64,000 bases of DNA from Noviherbaspirillum_A sp047237965 (GCF_047237965.1 NZ_JBDFLX010000002.1:558001-622000), one strand, 5' to 3'; positions 27,394 through 36,229 are shown, counted from the stretch's first letter. Numbers and translations are program-made. Notes: a model not told the origin generated them from the letters alone.

Positions 27394-27597
27394 TCAGTCG
27401 GCGTAGACGCCGGCCTTCCTGATGATCGGCGCCCATTTATCCATTTTCGGTTTCAGATGGCTGCGCAGCGCCCCGGGCGTGGCGCGGTTCTGCGCCACCG
27501 GCTCGGTTCCGAGGTCGCCGAAGCGCTGCTTGACGGCGCTGTCGGCCAGCGCATATTGCAAGGCGCTGCTGAGCTTGCCTGGAAAAGCCGGCGGCAA
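27394..27597 (-). pseudogene. C-terminal remnant of a Bug/TctC solute-binding protein
   Basis: The 67 codons before the stop at 27394-27396 read LSSALQYALADSAVKQRFGDLGTEPV followed by a TPGALRSHLK segment and KWAPIIRKAGVYAD. This is the canonical C-terminus of Bug/TctC periplasmic binding proteins (helix, then DLG.EPV and KW..II..AG). The N-terminal roughly 260 residues are absent, and sequence upstream of about 27600 is unrelated AT-rich DNA. A normal terminator still follows. It is probably left by a deletion or replacement event next to the intact Bug gene on the other strand. Confidence 0.8.
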
Positions 27598-27743
27598 GCC
27601 CGGCTTCTCCCGCCATTGTTAATTCACAGCCGCCACACTAGCTGCAATGTTTCTTTATTGAAAAGAAATTGGCGCAGCGGAAGTTTGGAGTGACATTTTT
27701 TAGTAAATGGTTCCAAAGGAAAGGCGATACAACGATCATTTGC

Positions 27744-27781
27744 TTGACAATGTATATATTCTCCGCCACCTTGTATACAAG
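27744..27781. promoter_or_regulatory. Paired palindromic operators upstream of the malonate operon
   Basis: CTTGTATACAAG (27770-27781) is a perfect 12-bp palindrome. AATGTATATATT (27749-27760) is an imperfect copy centred 21 bp upstream, two helical turns away. A TTGACA lies at 27744-27749. The perfect site matches 10 of 12 bases of the operator I recall for MdcY, the GntR-family malonate repressor of Acinetobacter (ATTGTATACAAT). The sites lie about 90-125 bp before the Bug gene that heads the mdc cluster. No mdcY homologue is adjacent in this window. Confidence 0.7.
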
Positions 27782-27872
27782 AGCTGCCGTTATGTATGTC
27801 TGCAAGCGATCCAACCTATAAAGAAACATGCAGGCGGCGGTTCCCCACCCCTTTCCATGGATGGAGACAAAC

Positions 27873-28835
27873 ATGTTCAAACCTGCCCTGCTGCTTTTTG
27901 CCGGTCTCGGCTTCTGCGCCATGTCATCGGCGCAGACCTGGCCGGAACGCCCCGTGACCTTCATCGTGCCCTTCCCGGCCGGCGGCGGCACCGACACCTT
28001 TGCCCGCCCGCTGGCGGCCCAGCTCACCAAGCAACTCGGCAAGACGGTGGTGATCGACAACCGCGGCGGCGCCGGCGGCACCCTGGGCGCTGGCCTGGCG
28101 GCCAAGGCGGCGCCGGACGGCTACACCTTCTTCATCGGCGCGGCGCACCATGCGATCGCGCCGTCCATCTATCCCAAGCTGGACTACAGCATCCAGAAGG
28201 ACTTCATACCGATCACCATGATCGCCACGCCGCCGCAGGTGATCGTGGTCAATCCGCAGCGCGTCACCGCGCCCGACCTGAAGTCCTTCATCGCCTACGC
28301 CAAGGAAAACCCCGGCAAGATCAATTTCGGCTCGGCCGGCAACGGCACCTCGCACCATCTTGCGGGCGAACTGTTCAAGATCCAGACCAAGACCCAGCTG
28401 AGCCATGTGCCCTACCGCGGCGCCGGCCCGGCGCTGCAGGACCTGATGGGCGGCCAGATCGACATGATGTTCGACGGCCTGGGCTCCTCGTCCGGTCATA
28501 TCAAGGCTGGCAAGCTCAAGGCGCTGGCGGTGGCCTCGGCCAAGCGCGCGCCCGGCTTCCCCGACGTGCCCACCACGGCCGAGGCCGGCGTGCCGGGCTA
28601 TGAAGTGTCGACCTGGTACGGCCTGTGGGCTGTGAAGGGAACGCCGCAGCCCATCGTCGACAAGATGGCGGCGGAAGTACGCAAGGCGCTGGCCAACCCC
28701 GACATCCAGGCCCGCTGGCACGAGGCCGGCTCCGAGGTGCCGCAGATGTCGCAGCAGGAATTCGCGGCCAAGGTGGATTCCGAGATCGAGCGTTGGGGTT
28801 CGGTGGTCAAGGCCGCCAACGTCAAGCTCGAATAA
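27873..28835 (+). CDS. Bug/TctC-family periplasmic solute-binding protein, likely for malonate
   Basis: A 320-residue exported binding protein. The ATG at 27873 follows TGGAGAC and opens a signal peptide (MFKPALLLFAGLGFCAMSSA). Mature-domain landmarks are WPERPVTFIVPFPAGGGTDT, VVIDNRGGAGGTLGA, PDGYTFFIG, INFGSAGNGTSHHLAGELF and VPYRGAGPALQDLMGGQIDMMFD. Bug proteins bind carboxylates in the periplasm and either feed TctAB or act as sensors. It sits 47 bp upstream of mdcA, so malonate or a malonate derivative is the likely ligand by context. No TctA/TctB or MdcLM membrane components are present nearby. Confidence 0.88.
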   Translation: MFKPALLLFAGLGFCAMSSAQTWPERPVTFIVPFPAGGGTDTFARPLAAQLTKQLGKTVVIDNRGGAGGTLGAGLAAKAAPDGYTFFIGAAHHAIAPSIYPKLDYSIQKDFIPITMIATPPQVIVVNPQRVTAPDLKSFIAYAKENPGKINFGSAGNGTSHHLAGELFKIQTKTQLSHVPYRGAGPALQDLMGGQIDMMFDGLGSSSGHIKAGKLKALAVASAKRAPGFPDVPTTAEAGVPGYEVSTWYGLWAVKGTPQPIVDKMAAEVRKALANPDIQARWHEAGSEVPQMSQQEFAAKVDSEIERWGSVVKAANVKLE

Positions 28836-28882
28836 GCGGCCCGCAGCGCGCCACCGACTCAACAGTGACCTGGAAGGAATGC

Positions 28883-30550
28883 ATGGGACATAGCGAACGC
28901 ATCTGGAACCGGCAGCAGGCCAGCCGCGCCGCCCGCCACGCGCGGGCCGCGGCGGCGCTGGGCGCGGACCTGTCGGGCAAGCTGCTGCCGGCGGCGCGCA
29001 TCGCCGACCTGCTGTATGCCGTGATCGAATGCGGCGACCGCGTCTGCCTGGAAGGCAACAACCAGAAACAGGCGGACTTCCTGTGCAAGGCGCTGGCCGG
29101 GCTGGATGCGGCACGTGTCAACCGGCTGCACATGCTGCAGTCGGTGATTGCGCTGCCCGAGCATCTCGACGTGTTCGACAAGGGCATCGCCGAGCAGCTG
29201 GACTTTTCCTTCTCCGGCCCGCAAGCCACCCGGCTGGCGCGGCTGGTGTCGTCCGGCCGGATAAAGATCGGCGCCATTCATACTTATCTGGAGCTGTTCG
29301 GCCGCTACTTCATTGACCTCACGCCCCAGGTGGCGCTGGTGGCGGCGGAAGCCGCCGACCGCGACGGCAATCTCTACACCGGCCCCAATACCGAGGACAC
29401 GCCGGCCATCGTCGAGGCCACCGCCTTCAAGAGCGGCATCGTGATCGCCCAGGTCAACCGCATCGTCGACAAGCTGCCGCGGGTGGACATCCCGGCCGAC
29501 TGGGTGGACTACACGGTGCAGGCGCCGACGCCCAACTATATAGAACCGCTGTTTACCCGCGACCCGGCGCAGATTTCAGAAATCCAGGTGCTGATGGCGA
29601 TGATGGCCATCAAGGGCATCTATGCCGAATACGAAGTCGCCCGGCTCAACCACGGCATCGGCTTCGACACCGCCGCCATTGAACTGATTTTGCCAACCTA
29701 TGCCGAGTCGCTCGGTCTGCGCGGCAAGATCGCCCGCCATTGGGCGCTCAATCCGCATCCGGCGCTGATTCCGGCGATCGAGGCCGGCTTCGTCGAGTCG
29801 GTGCATTCCTTCGGCTCCGAGCTGGGCATGGAAGACTATATCCGCGCCCGGCCCGACATCTTCTTCGTCGGACCCGACGGCTCGATGCGCAGCAACCGGG
29901 CTTTCAGCCAGGCCGCCGGCCACTATGCCTGCGACATGTTCATCGGCTCGACGCTGCAGATCGACCTGCAGGGCAATTCCTCCACCGCCACCGCCGGCCG
30001 CATTTCCGGCTTCGGCGGGGCGCCCAACATGGGCGCGGATGCCCGCGGCCGCCGCCATGCCAGCCCGGCCTGGCTGAAGGCCGGACGCGAAGCCGGCGCT
30101 GGCCGCAACGGCATGCCGCGCGGCCAGAAGCTGGTGGTGCAGATGGTGGAAACCTTCCGCGAGCACATGCAGCCGGCCTTCGTCGAGCGGCTCGATGCCT
30201 GGACCCTGGCCGAGCAGGCCGGCATGGCGCTGCCGCCGGTGATGATCTATGGCGACGACGTGACCCATATCCTGACCGAGGAAGGCATCGCCAACCTGCT
30301 CTTGTGCCGCGGCGAGGAAGAGCGCGAGCAGGCCATCCGCGGCGTGGCCGGCTATACCGCCGTGGGCCTGGGGCGCGACAAGCGCATGGTGGAAAACCTG
30401 CGCGACCGCGGCGTGATCCGGCGCGCCGAAGACCTCGGCATCGACAAGCGGCAGGCCACGCGCGACCTGCTGGCCGCAAAGAACATGAAGGACCTGGTGC
30501 GGGCCTCCGGCGGCCTGTATGACCCGCCGGGCCGCTTCCGCAACTGGTGA
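28883..30550 (+). CDS. mdcA: Malonate decarboxylase alpha subunit (acetyl-ACP:malonate ACP transferase)
   Basis: A 555-residue protein, the standard MdcA length. It transfers malonate onto the prosthetic-group thiol of the carrier subunit, releasing acetate, the first step of biotin-independent cytosolic malonate decarboxylation. Recognisable parts include CGDRVCLEGNNQKQADFL, YIEPLFTRDPAQISEIQVLMAMMAIKG, GLRGKIARHWALNPHPALIP, ESVHSFGSELGMEDYI, GNSSTATAGRISGFGGAPNMGAD and GMPRGQKLVVQMVETF. The ATG at 28883 has GGAAGGA just upstream; a longer open frame upstream belongs to the Bug gene in another frame. First of seven tightly packed mdc genes. Confidence 0.95.
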   Translation: MGHSERIWNRQQASRAARHARAAAALGADLSGKLLPAARIADLLYAVIECGDRVCLEGNNQKQADFLCKALAGLDAARVNRLHMLQSVIALPEHLDVFDKGIAEQLDFSFSGPQATRLARLVSSGRIKIGAIHTYLELFGRYFIDLTPQVALVAAEAADRDGNLYTGPNTEDTPAIVEATAFKSGIVIAQVNRIVDKLPRVDIPADWVDYTVQAPTPNYIEPLFTRDPAQISEIQVLMAMMAIKGIYAEYEVARLNHGIGFDTAAIELILPTYAESLGLRGKIARHWALNPHPALIPAIEAGFVESVHSFGSELGMEDYIRARPDIFFVGPDGSMRSNRAFSQAAGHYACDMFIGSTLQIDLQGNSSTATAGRISGFGGAPNMGADARGRRHASPAWLKAGREAGAGRNGMPRGQKLVVQMVETFREHMQPAFVERLDAWTLAEQAGMALPPVMIYGDDVTHILTEEGIANLLLCRGEEEREQAIRGVAGYTAVGLGRDKRMVENLRDRGVIRRAEDLGIDKRQATRDLLAAKNMKDLVRASGGLYDPPGRFRNW

Positions 30551-30557
30551 GGTCACG

Positions 30558-30893
30558 ATGGAAACGCTGCAATTTCATTTCAGGAACCAGGGCGCGACGC
30601 GCCCGGTGGCCAAGGCCAGCCTGGTCGGCGTGGTCGGTTCGGGCAACCTCGAAGTGCTGATCGAGCCGGCGCCGGCCGGCGCCGGCTGCGCGATCGAAGT
30701 CCACACCGCCGCGCTCGGCTTTGCGCCGATCTGGCAGGCGGTGATGGAAGACTTCAACCAGCGCTGGCAGCTGGGCGACGTCTCGATCGCCATCAATGAC
30801 ATGGGCGCCACGCCGGCCGTGGTCAGCCTGCGGCTGGACCAGGCGGTGGAAGCGGTGGCGCCCTCGGCGCCAGGCGGCAAGGGAGGTCATTAA
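30558..30893 (+). CDS. mdcC: Malonate decarboxylase acyl carrier protein (delta subunit)
   Basis: A 111-residue carrier protein whose serine is loaded with the 2'-(5''-triphosphoribosyl)-3'-dephospho-CoA arm. The modified serine should be the one in VGVVGSGNLEVLIEP, matching the MdcC/CitD-type site. Later AIEVHTAALGFAPIWQAVMEDF and DVSIAINDMGATPAVVSLRL are typical of the family. The ATG at 30558 lies 7 bp after mdcA. The stop overlaps the mdcD ATG (TAATG), implying coupled translation. Confidence 0.93.
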   Translation: METLQFHFRNQGATRPVAKASLVGVVGSGNLEVLIEPAPAGAGCAIEVHTAALGFAPIWQAVMEDFNQRWQLGDVSIAINDMGATPAVVSLRLDQAVEAVAPSAPGGKGGH

Positions 30894-31789
30894 TGGGCAG
30901 TTATCTCGAAGCGAATGCACGGGAGCGGCTGCGCCAGCTGCTCGACGCCGGCAGCTTCACCGAATTCCTGCCGCCGCAGCGGCGGCTGGTCAGCCCGCAC
31001 CTGGCGCAGCTGGACTCGCCGGTATCGTTCGACGATGGCGTGACCATCGGCAGCGGCCGGCTGCGCGGCAGGCCGGTGCTGGTCGCTTCCCAGGAAGGCG
31101 GCTTCATGGGCGGCGCGGTGGGCGAGGTGCATGGCGCCAAGCTGGTGGGCCTGTTGCGGCGCGCCGTGCAGGAGCGGCCGGACGCGGTGCTCTTGCTGCT
31201 CGACTCGGGCGGCGTGCGGCTGCATGAAGCCAATGCCGGCCTGATCGCCGTCTCCGAGGTGATGCGCGCCCTGCTCGATGCGCGCGACGCCGGCATCCCG
31301 GTGATCGTGATGATAGGCGGCGCCACCGGCTGCTTCGGCGGCATGGGCATCGTTGCCCGCTGCGCCAATGCGGTGCTGATGTCGGAGGAAGGCCGGCTGG
31401 CCATGTCCGGGCCGGAAGTGATCGAGACCACCCATGGCGTGGAGGAATACGATGCGCGCGATCGGGCGCTGGTCTGGCGCACCAGCGGCGGCAAGCACCG
31501 CTATCTGCTGGGCGACTGCGACACGCTGCTGCCGGACAGCATCGCCGCCTTCGCCGATGCCGCCGCCGAAGCCATCGACCGGCTGCATGCCGGCACGGTG
31601 GCGCTGACGCTGGAAGAACTGGAGGCCGAGCAGCGCCTTCTGCGGCAGCGGTTGGACGCCTATGGCGAGCAGACCGAGCCGGCCGACATCTGGCGCGGCA
31701 TGGGCATTGCCGACCCGGCCGCGCTGCCCATGCTGGAAGCCGACGCATTCGTCGCCGCTGCCGCGCCGCATCGCAGGAGGGCCGCATGA
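30893..31789 (+). CDS. mdcD: Malonate decarboxylase beta subunit
   Basis: A 298-residue crotonase-fold carboxyltransferase-like subunit that, with MdcE, decarboxylates malonyl-S-ACP to acetyl-S-ACP. Visible landmarks are SFTEFLPPQRRLVSPHL, VLVASQEGGFMGGAVGEVHGAK, LLLLDSGGVRLHEANAGL, MIGGATGCFGGMGIVAR and MSGPEVIETTHGVEEYDARD. Its start overlaps the mdcC stop by one base and its own stop overlaps the mdcE start as ATGA, so the subunits should be made at matched levels. Confidence 0.94.
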   Translation: MGSYLEANARERLRQLLDAGSFTEFLPPQRRLVSPHLAQLDSPVSFDDGVTIGSGRLRGRPVLVASQEGGFMGGAVGEVHGAKLVGLLRRAVQERPDAVLLLLDSGGVRLHEANAGLIAVSEVMRALLDARDAGIPVIVMIGGATGCFGGMGIVARCANAVLMSEEGRLAMSGPEVIETTHGVEEYDARDRALVWRTSGGKHRYLLGDCDTLLPDSIAAFADAAAEAIDRLHAGTVALTLEELEAEQRLLRQRLDAYGEQTEPADIWRGMGIADPAALPMLEADAFVAAAAPHRRRAA

Positions 31790-32499
31790 TGGACTGGAAG
31801 ACATTGGCGGCAACGCTGTTCCCGCAGGGCCACGAGATTACCGAACGCGAGCTGTTCCTGTCGGGCCAGGCCCGGGTAGCCGGGCGCGACGTCACCGTGA
31901 TCGGCACCACCGGCCATGCGCCGATCGGCGTGGAGATCGCGCTGGCGCAGGCCGAGGCGGTATTGCGCACGGTGCGCGAGCAGCCGGGCCGGCCCATCGT
32001 GATCCTGATCGACACCCAGGGCCAGCGGCTGCGGCACCGCGATGAAATGCTGGGCATTAACAGCTACATGGCCCATCTGGGCAAGTGCATAGACCTGGCG
32101 CGCCGGCGCGGCCACCGGGTGGTGGGCCTGGTGTATGACCAGGCGCTGTCCGGCGGCTTTATCACCAGCGGCCTGATGGCCGACGCCTGCTATGCGCTGC
32201 CGGACGCCACCATCCGCGTGATGGGCCTTCCGGCGATGGCGCGCATCACCAAGGTGCCGGAAGCCCTGCTGACCGAACTGGCCCGCGACAACCCGGTATT
32301 TGCGCCCGGCGCCGAAAACTATCTGCGCATGGGCGGCGTGGTCGATCTCTGGCGCGGCGACCTGGCGCAGGCGCTGGCCGCGGCGCTGGACGAGGCCGGC
32401 CCGGTAGACCGGCGCAGCGAACTGGGCCGGGAACGCGGCGGGCGCAGGCTGGCCGCCAATGTGATCGAAGCAGTGCTGGCCGATGACGGCGCGGCATGA
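31786..32499 (+). CDS. mdcE: Malonate decarboxylase gamma subunit
   Basis: A 237-residue partner of MdcD in the malonyl-S-ACP decarboxylase. Typical segments are VIGTTGHAPIGVEIAL, VILIDTQGQRLRHRDEMLGIN, GLVYDQALSGGFITSGLMAD and VMGLPAMARITKVPEALL. A GCAGGAGGG ribosome-binding site lies in the end of mdcD. It overlaps mdcD by four bases and mdcG by 17 bases. Confidence 0.93.
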   Translation: MMDWKTLAATLFPQGHEITERELFLSGQARVAGRDVTVIGTTGHAPIGVEIALAQAEAVLRTVREQPGRPIVILIDTQGQRLRHRDEMLGINSYMAHLGKCIDLARRRGHRVVGLVYDQALSGGFITSGLMADACYALPDATIRVMGLPAMARITKVPEALLTELARDNPVFAPGAENYLRMGGVVDLWRGDLAQALAAALDEAGPVDRRSELGRERGGRRLAANVIEAVLADDGAA

Positions 32500-33163
32500 C
32501 CTGGTCTGGCTGTCCGACGCCGGCTGGGATGCGGCGCAGCAGACAGCCACGCCGGCCCAGCAGCCAGTCCTGGCCCACTGGCGGCAGGCAGGCTGGCCCG
32601 CCACGGTGCGCCGCCGGGACGCCGACGCCGCGCCGGACCAGGTCTGCCTCGGCCTGACGCTGCCGATCGACGATAACGGCGCGGCGCGCATGCGGCTCGG
32701 CCTGCGCTGCAGGCACTCCGAGGTGGCGCGGCGACGGCGGCCGCTGTCGCTGCAGGAAGCGGCCCCGGCATTGCCGCCGGCCTGGCGCGCCGCCTATGCC
32801 AGCCTGGAACGGCAGGCGGCGCTGGCGCGGCTGGATATGCGCGTCTATGGCTCGCTGGCGCTGCAGGCCGCCACCGGCGCGCCCTACCTGACGGCGCGAT
32901 CCGATATCGACCTGGCCTTCTTTCCTTCCGATGCGGTCCAGCTGGACGACGGCCTGGCGCTGCTCGACGACGCCAGCCGCCACCTGCCGCTGGATGGCGA
33001 GATCGTTTTCCCGTCCGGCCAGGCAGTGGCCTGGAAGGAGTGGCGCAACGCGGCGTCGACGCCCGGCCGAACCAAGGTGCTGGTCAAGGACATCGACCGC
33101 GTGCTGCTGGCCGGGCCGGCCGACCTGCTGGACGAATTCACGGAGCGCATGTGCCGGACCTAG
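32483..33163 (+). CDS. mdcG: Malonate decarboxylase holo-ACP synthase (phosphoribosyl-dephospho-CoA transferase)
   Basis: A 226-residue nucleotidyltransferase-fold enzyme that attaches the triphosphoribosyl-dephospho-CoA arm to apo-MdcC. The opening RHDLVWLSDAG and the mid-protein VYGSLALQAATG followed by ARSDIDLAF give the GS...DxD active-site pattern. VFPSGQAVAWKEW and TKVLVKDIDRVLL follow, both common in MdcG. It overlaps mdcE by 17 bp and mdcB by 13 bp, showing strong compaction of the operon. Confidence 0.92.
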   Translation: MTARHDLVWLSDAGWDAAQQTATPAQQPVLAHWRQAGWPATVRRRDADAAPDQVCLGLTLPIDDNGAARMRLGLRCRHSEVARRRRPLSLQEAAPALPPAWRAAYASLERQAALARLDMRVYGSLALQAATGAPYLTARSDIDLAFFPSDAVQLDDGLALLDDASRHLPLDGEIVFPSGQAVAWKEWRNAASTPGRTKVLVKDIDRVLLAGPADLLDEFTERMCRT

Positions 33164-34026
33164 CCCTGCCATCGCTGCCCGCCGCGCCGCGCACCGGCCG
33201 TGCCTTCTGCGCCGCCGCGGCCCGGCTGGCGGTGCGCAGCCTCTATATCGAACTGGCGCTGTATCCCAAGCCGGGCCTGGTGTCGCTGGTGGACAGCGGC
33301 AGCCATCGCGACATGCACGCCGGCACCTTCCTGCGCAGCCTGTTCGCGCTGCGCCACTACTTCGTGCGCATCACCCGCGCCGGCATCGACGGCGCGCCTT
33401 TCCCGGTGCTGCGCGAACTGGGCATTGCCGCCGAGCGGCGCATGCTGGAAGCGACCGGCGGCGTCAATACCCATCGCGGCGCGATCTTCTGCCTGGGCAT
33501 GCTGTGCGCGGCCGCAGGCTGGCGCCACGGCCGCTGCCTGCCGCTTTCGCCGGCTGGCCTGCGCCGCACACTGCTGGCGCAGTGGGGCGATGCGCTGGGC
33601 AAACATCACGGCGGCGCCGGCGGCCAGTCGCATGGCCAACGGGTGGCGGCGCTGCATGCCGTGGGCGGCGCCCGCGCCGAAATGGCGCGCGGCCTGCCTT
33701 CCGTGTTCGAGCTGGCGCTGCCAAGGCTCAGAAACACCCTGGCGGCCGGACGCGGCGAGCGCGCCGCCCGCATCGATGCGCTGTTCGCGCTGATGGCCGA
33801 GCTGGGCGACACCAATGTCTATCACCGCGCCGGCGCGGAAGGCGCGCTGCTGGTGCGGCAAAGCGCGCAGGCCTTCCTGGCGCGGGGCGGCACCGCATTC
33901 GATGGCTGGGAAAGGATGGCGCTGGACTGCCACCGCCGCTTCGTTGCGCACCGGCTGTCGCCGGGCGGCGCCGCCGACCTGCTGGCGGCTACCTGCTTCG
34001 TCCATCAACTGGACGGAATCGCCTGA
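33151..34026 (+). CDS. mdcB: Triphosphoribosyl-dephospho-CoA synthase
   Basis: A 291-residue CitG/MdcB-family enzyme that makes the precursor of the malonate decarboxylase cofactor from dephospho-CoA and ATP. Landmarks are YPKPGLVSLVDSGSHRDMHA, GVNTHRGAIFCLGMLCAAAG, DALGKHHGGAGGQSHGQR and MAELGDTNVYHRAGAEG. The GTG at 33151, inside the end of mdcG, is preferred because it gives the family length; the open frame upstream encodes mdcG in another frame. The stop is followed after two bases by the mdcH ATG. Confidence 0.92.
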   Translation: MPDLALPSLPAAPRTGRAFCAAAARLAVRSLYIELALYPKPGLVSLVDSGSHRDMHAGTFLRSLFALRHYFVRITRAGIDGAPFPVLRELGIAAERRMLEATGGVNTHRGAIFCLGMLCAAAGWRHGRCLPLSPAGLRRTLLAQWGDALGKHHGGAGGQSHGQRVAALHAVGGARAEMARGLPSVFELALPRLRNTLAAGRGERAARIDALFALMAELGDTNVYHRAGAEGALLVRQSAQAFLARGGTAFDGWERMALDCHRRFVAHRLSPGGAADLLAATCFVHQLDGIA

Positions 34027-34028
34027 CC

Positions 34029-34961
34029 ATGGCGGCGCGCCTGGCGATTTTGTGCCCCGGCCAGGGCGGCCAGCATCCCGGCATGTTCGATCTTGCGCTC
34101 TCGGACCCGGCCACTGCCGCCGCGCTCGCCGGCTGGGGCGTGGAGCGGGCCGCCGGCCTGGCGCCGCAGGCGCTGCCGGCTTCGCCGGAGGCGCTGCACG
34201 ACAATCGCATCGCCCAGCCGCTGGTGGTGGCCGCCACGCTGGCCATGTGGCAGGCGCTGCGCGCCGACCTGCCCCCGCCGGCGCTGGTGGCGGGCTACAG
34301 CATAGGCGAACTGGCGGCATCCGGCGTGGCTGGCGCGCTGGCGCCGGCGGAGGTGGTCGGCCTGGCTGCGCGGCGGGCGGCATTGATGGATGACTGCGTC
34401 GAGCCTGGCCGGCCGCACGGCATGCTGGCGGTCTCGGGGCTGGAGGAAACGGCACTGCAGTCCCTGCTGCCTGCGGGTGCGCTGCATATCGCGATCGAGA
34501 CCGGGGAAGCAAGTTTCATCGTTGCCGGACTGCGCGATGCATTGCCGGGACTGGAAGCAGAGTGCGAACAACGCGGCGTGCATGCGACACGGCTACCGGT
34601 GAAGGTGGCTTCCCATACGCCGCTGATGCATGCGGCCGCCGGCAGCTTCCGGCCTCTGCTGGAAACCGCGACGTGGTCGGAACCCGCATTGGCGCTGCTC
34701 TCGGGCACCAGCGCCAACCCGGTTCGTCAGCGCGACCAGGCGCTGCAGGCGCTGACGGAACAGATCGAGACGAGGATACGCTGGTCGGCCTGCATGGATG
34801 CGATCGCCGAGGCGGGCGTGACCGTGGCGCTGGAACTGGGGCCGGGGGCGGCGCTGTCGCGCATGCTGCGCGAGCGGCACGGCCACATCGAAGCGCGTTC
34901 GGCCTCGGAATTCCGCTCGCTGGCGGGGCTGGCGGAATGGTTGCGGCGCCGGTGCGGCTGA
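34029..34961 (+). CDS. mdcH: Malonate decarboxylase epsilon subunit (malonyl-CoA:ACP transacylase)
   Basis: A 310-residue FabD-like acyltransferase that primes the carrier protein from malonyl-CoA. It shows CPGQGGQHPGM, the nucleophile elbow GYSIGELAA (Ser within the GxSxG pattern), the active-site histidine in KVASHTPLMH and a C-terminal VALELGPGAALSRML. The ATG at 34029 is two bases after the mdcB stop. It is the last gene of the operon, giving the order A-C-D-E-G-B-H. Confidence 0.92.
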   Translation: MAARLAILCPGQGGQHPGMFDLALSDPATAAALAGWGVERAAGLAPQALPASPEALHDNRIAQPLVVAATLAMWQALRADLPPPALVAGYSIGELAASGVAGALAPAEVVGLAARRAALMDDCVEPGRPHGMLAVSGLEETALQSLLPAGALHIAIETGEASFIVAGLRDALPGLEAECEQRGVHATRLPVKVASHTPLMHAAAGSFRPLLETATWSEPALALLSGTSANPVRQRDQALQALTEQIETRIRWSACMDAIAEAGVTVALELGPGAALSRMLRERHGHIEARSASEFRSLAGLAEWLRRRCG

Positions 34962-35040
34962 CCGGCGCCGGCGCCGCCCGTATGCCCGACAGAATGCGGG
35001 CCGGGCGGCAGGCATGACGGACAGTCAGCCGTCATCCGGA

Positions 35041-35634
35041 TCAGTACACCTGGTAAGCGTTTTCGAATGCGGTCTTGGAGAAGGAGATGGCGCCAGTCGC
35101 CTGCAGCTTGCCCGGCATGTTCAATGGCACGCCGCCCAGCGCGTTCGTGATGTCCACATAGCCGCTCAGCTTGCCGCTGCCGGTAGCGCCCTCGAACACG
35201 CCGGTGCCGCCGGTGATGGTGAATTTCGCATCCTTGCTCATCGTCAGGATGGGCGAGCCGGCGGTACCGACGAAGCTGCCCGCATAGTCGGCGGTCAGCG
35301 TGGAGCCATTGACGGCGTTGATGGTCATCTTGCCGTTCGAAAACACGAAGGTGGGCGTGGCACAGTCACGGGCATTGGCCATCACCTGGCCAACATAGCC
35401 GCGGTTCTTGTAGCCCACACTCATCGTGCCCGAACCAGTCGTCATGCCTACGGATTCAGCCAGGGTGCTGCAGGTAACACCCGGGGTTTCCTGTGGCGCC
35501 AGCGATTCCAGCGTGTCGATGGAAATGCTCAATGGCAGATTACGCAGTTCGGCGGAGGCATTTCCAGAATGAAACGCGAAAGCGGCGAACAAGACGGAGG
35601 TCGAGTATTTGACGAGATTGGTGGCTATTTTCAT
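35041..35634 (-). CDS. Secreted hypothetical protein
   Basis: A 197-residue protein with an N-terminal signal peptide (charged MKIATNLVKY, hydrophobic core, cleavage near GNASA-EL). The mature part is beta-rich and glycine-rich with two cysteines (PGVTCSTLAE, NARDCATPTF). The stretch AKFTITGGTGVFEGATGSGKLSG resembles the allene-oxide-cyclase-like/DUF3224 barrel pattern, but family membership is not certain. It is alone, converging on mdcH with 79 bp between stops. Its upstream side is a long AT-rich gap. Confidence 0.75.
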   Translation of the reverse strand: MKIATNLVKYSTSVLFAAFAFHSGNASAELRNLPLSISIDTLESLAPQETPGVTCSTLAESVGMTTGSGTMSVGYKNRGYVGQVMANARDCATPTFVFSNGKMTINAVNGSTLTADYAGSFVGTAGSPILTMSKDAKFTITGGTGVFEGATGSGKLSGYVDITNALGGVPLNMPGKLQATGAISFSKTAFENAYQVY

Positions 35635-36229
35635 TGAGGTTCCGGTAGAGAAAAAGTTTCAAAAGGGCGACATGGTAACGGCAAAGGCTTTTATTACAAA
35701 GAAAGCATGTTTGAATTACTGAAAAAATATCTTTTTATCAATTTTCAACGGATGAAATCGACACTCATTCCGGGAAATATTTCCTGCAGGATCAATTACT
35801 TATCATTTCTTTTACTATGCGGCGCATTGCATGGAAAAGGCGCGTCTCATTGTCAAAATAGGAGATGCAAGAATCTGCGGCTCCTTTCTGCAATCCCTCA
35901 ATTTGGCACTCTTATTCCAAATTCAATCCCCGTTTTTATGCATGAAACGGGAATTACCTATAATTTATTCGCTTTTAATCCACTGCTTGTTAATTCAATG
36001 CGCCGAGTGCGTAATGCAGTAAAACTCGTTTCATAGATAATTCTGCTTAGAAACAATATCCTGTTCAGCAGGCGGTAACACGACAATCGTCAAGCTTTTC
36101 CAAAAAATATTGGTTTACAGCACTATTTTTCGGAGCTGTTTATCTTTCGACAAGGGCTGCACGCCTGTCGAGGCACGGTCTCGCCTGTCCAAATTACAAT
36201 GGGTCCGGACTAATTCCGACTAAGACTCC
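35635..36229. other. AT-rich non-coding interval
   Basis: About 595 bp, markedly more AT-rich than the surroundings. A 109-codon frame at 35707-36036 has no recognisable protein features and no ribosome-binding site, so I do not call it. The interval should contain the divergent promoters of the secreted protein and the DUF2868 gene. H-NS-like silencing or a past insertion would both fit. Confidence 0.5.

Noticed and set aside
35707..36036. 109-codon ORF in the AT-rich gap
   Set aside because: No ribosome-binding site, no domain or signal, and overlapping alternatives in other frames. It is more likely chance in AT-rich DNA.
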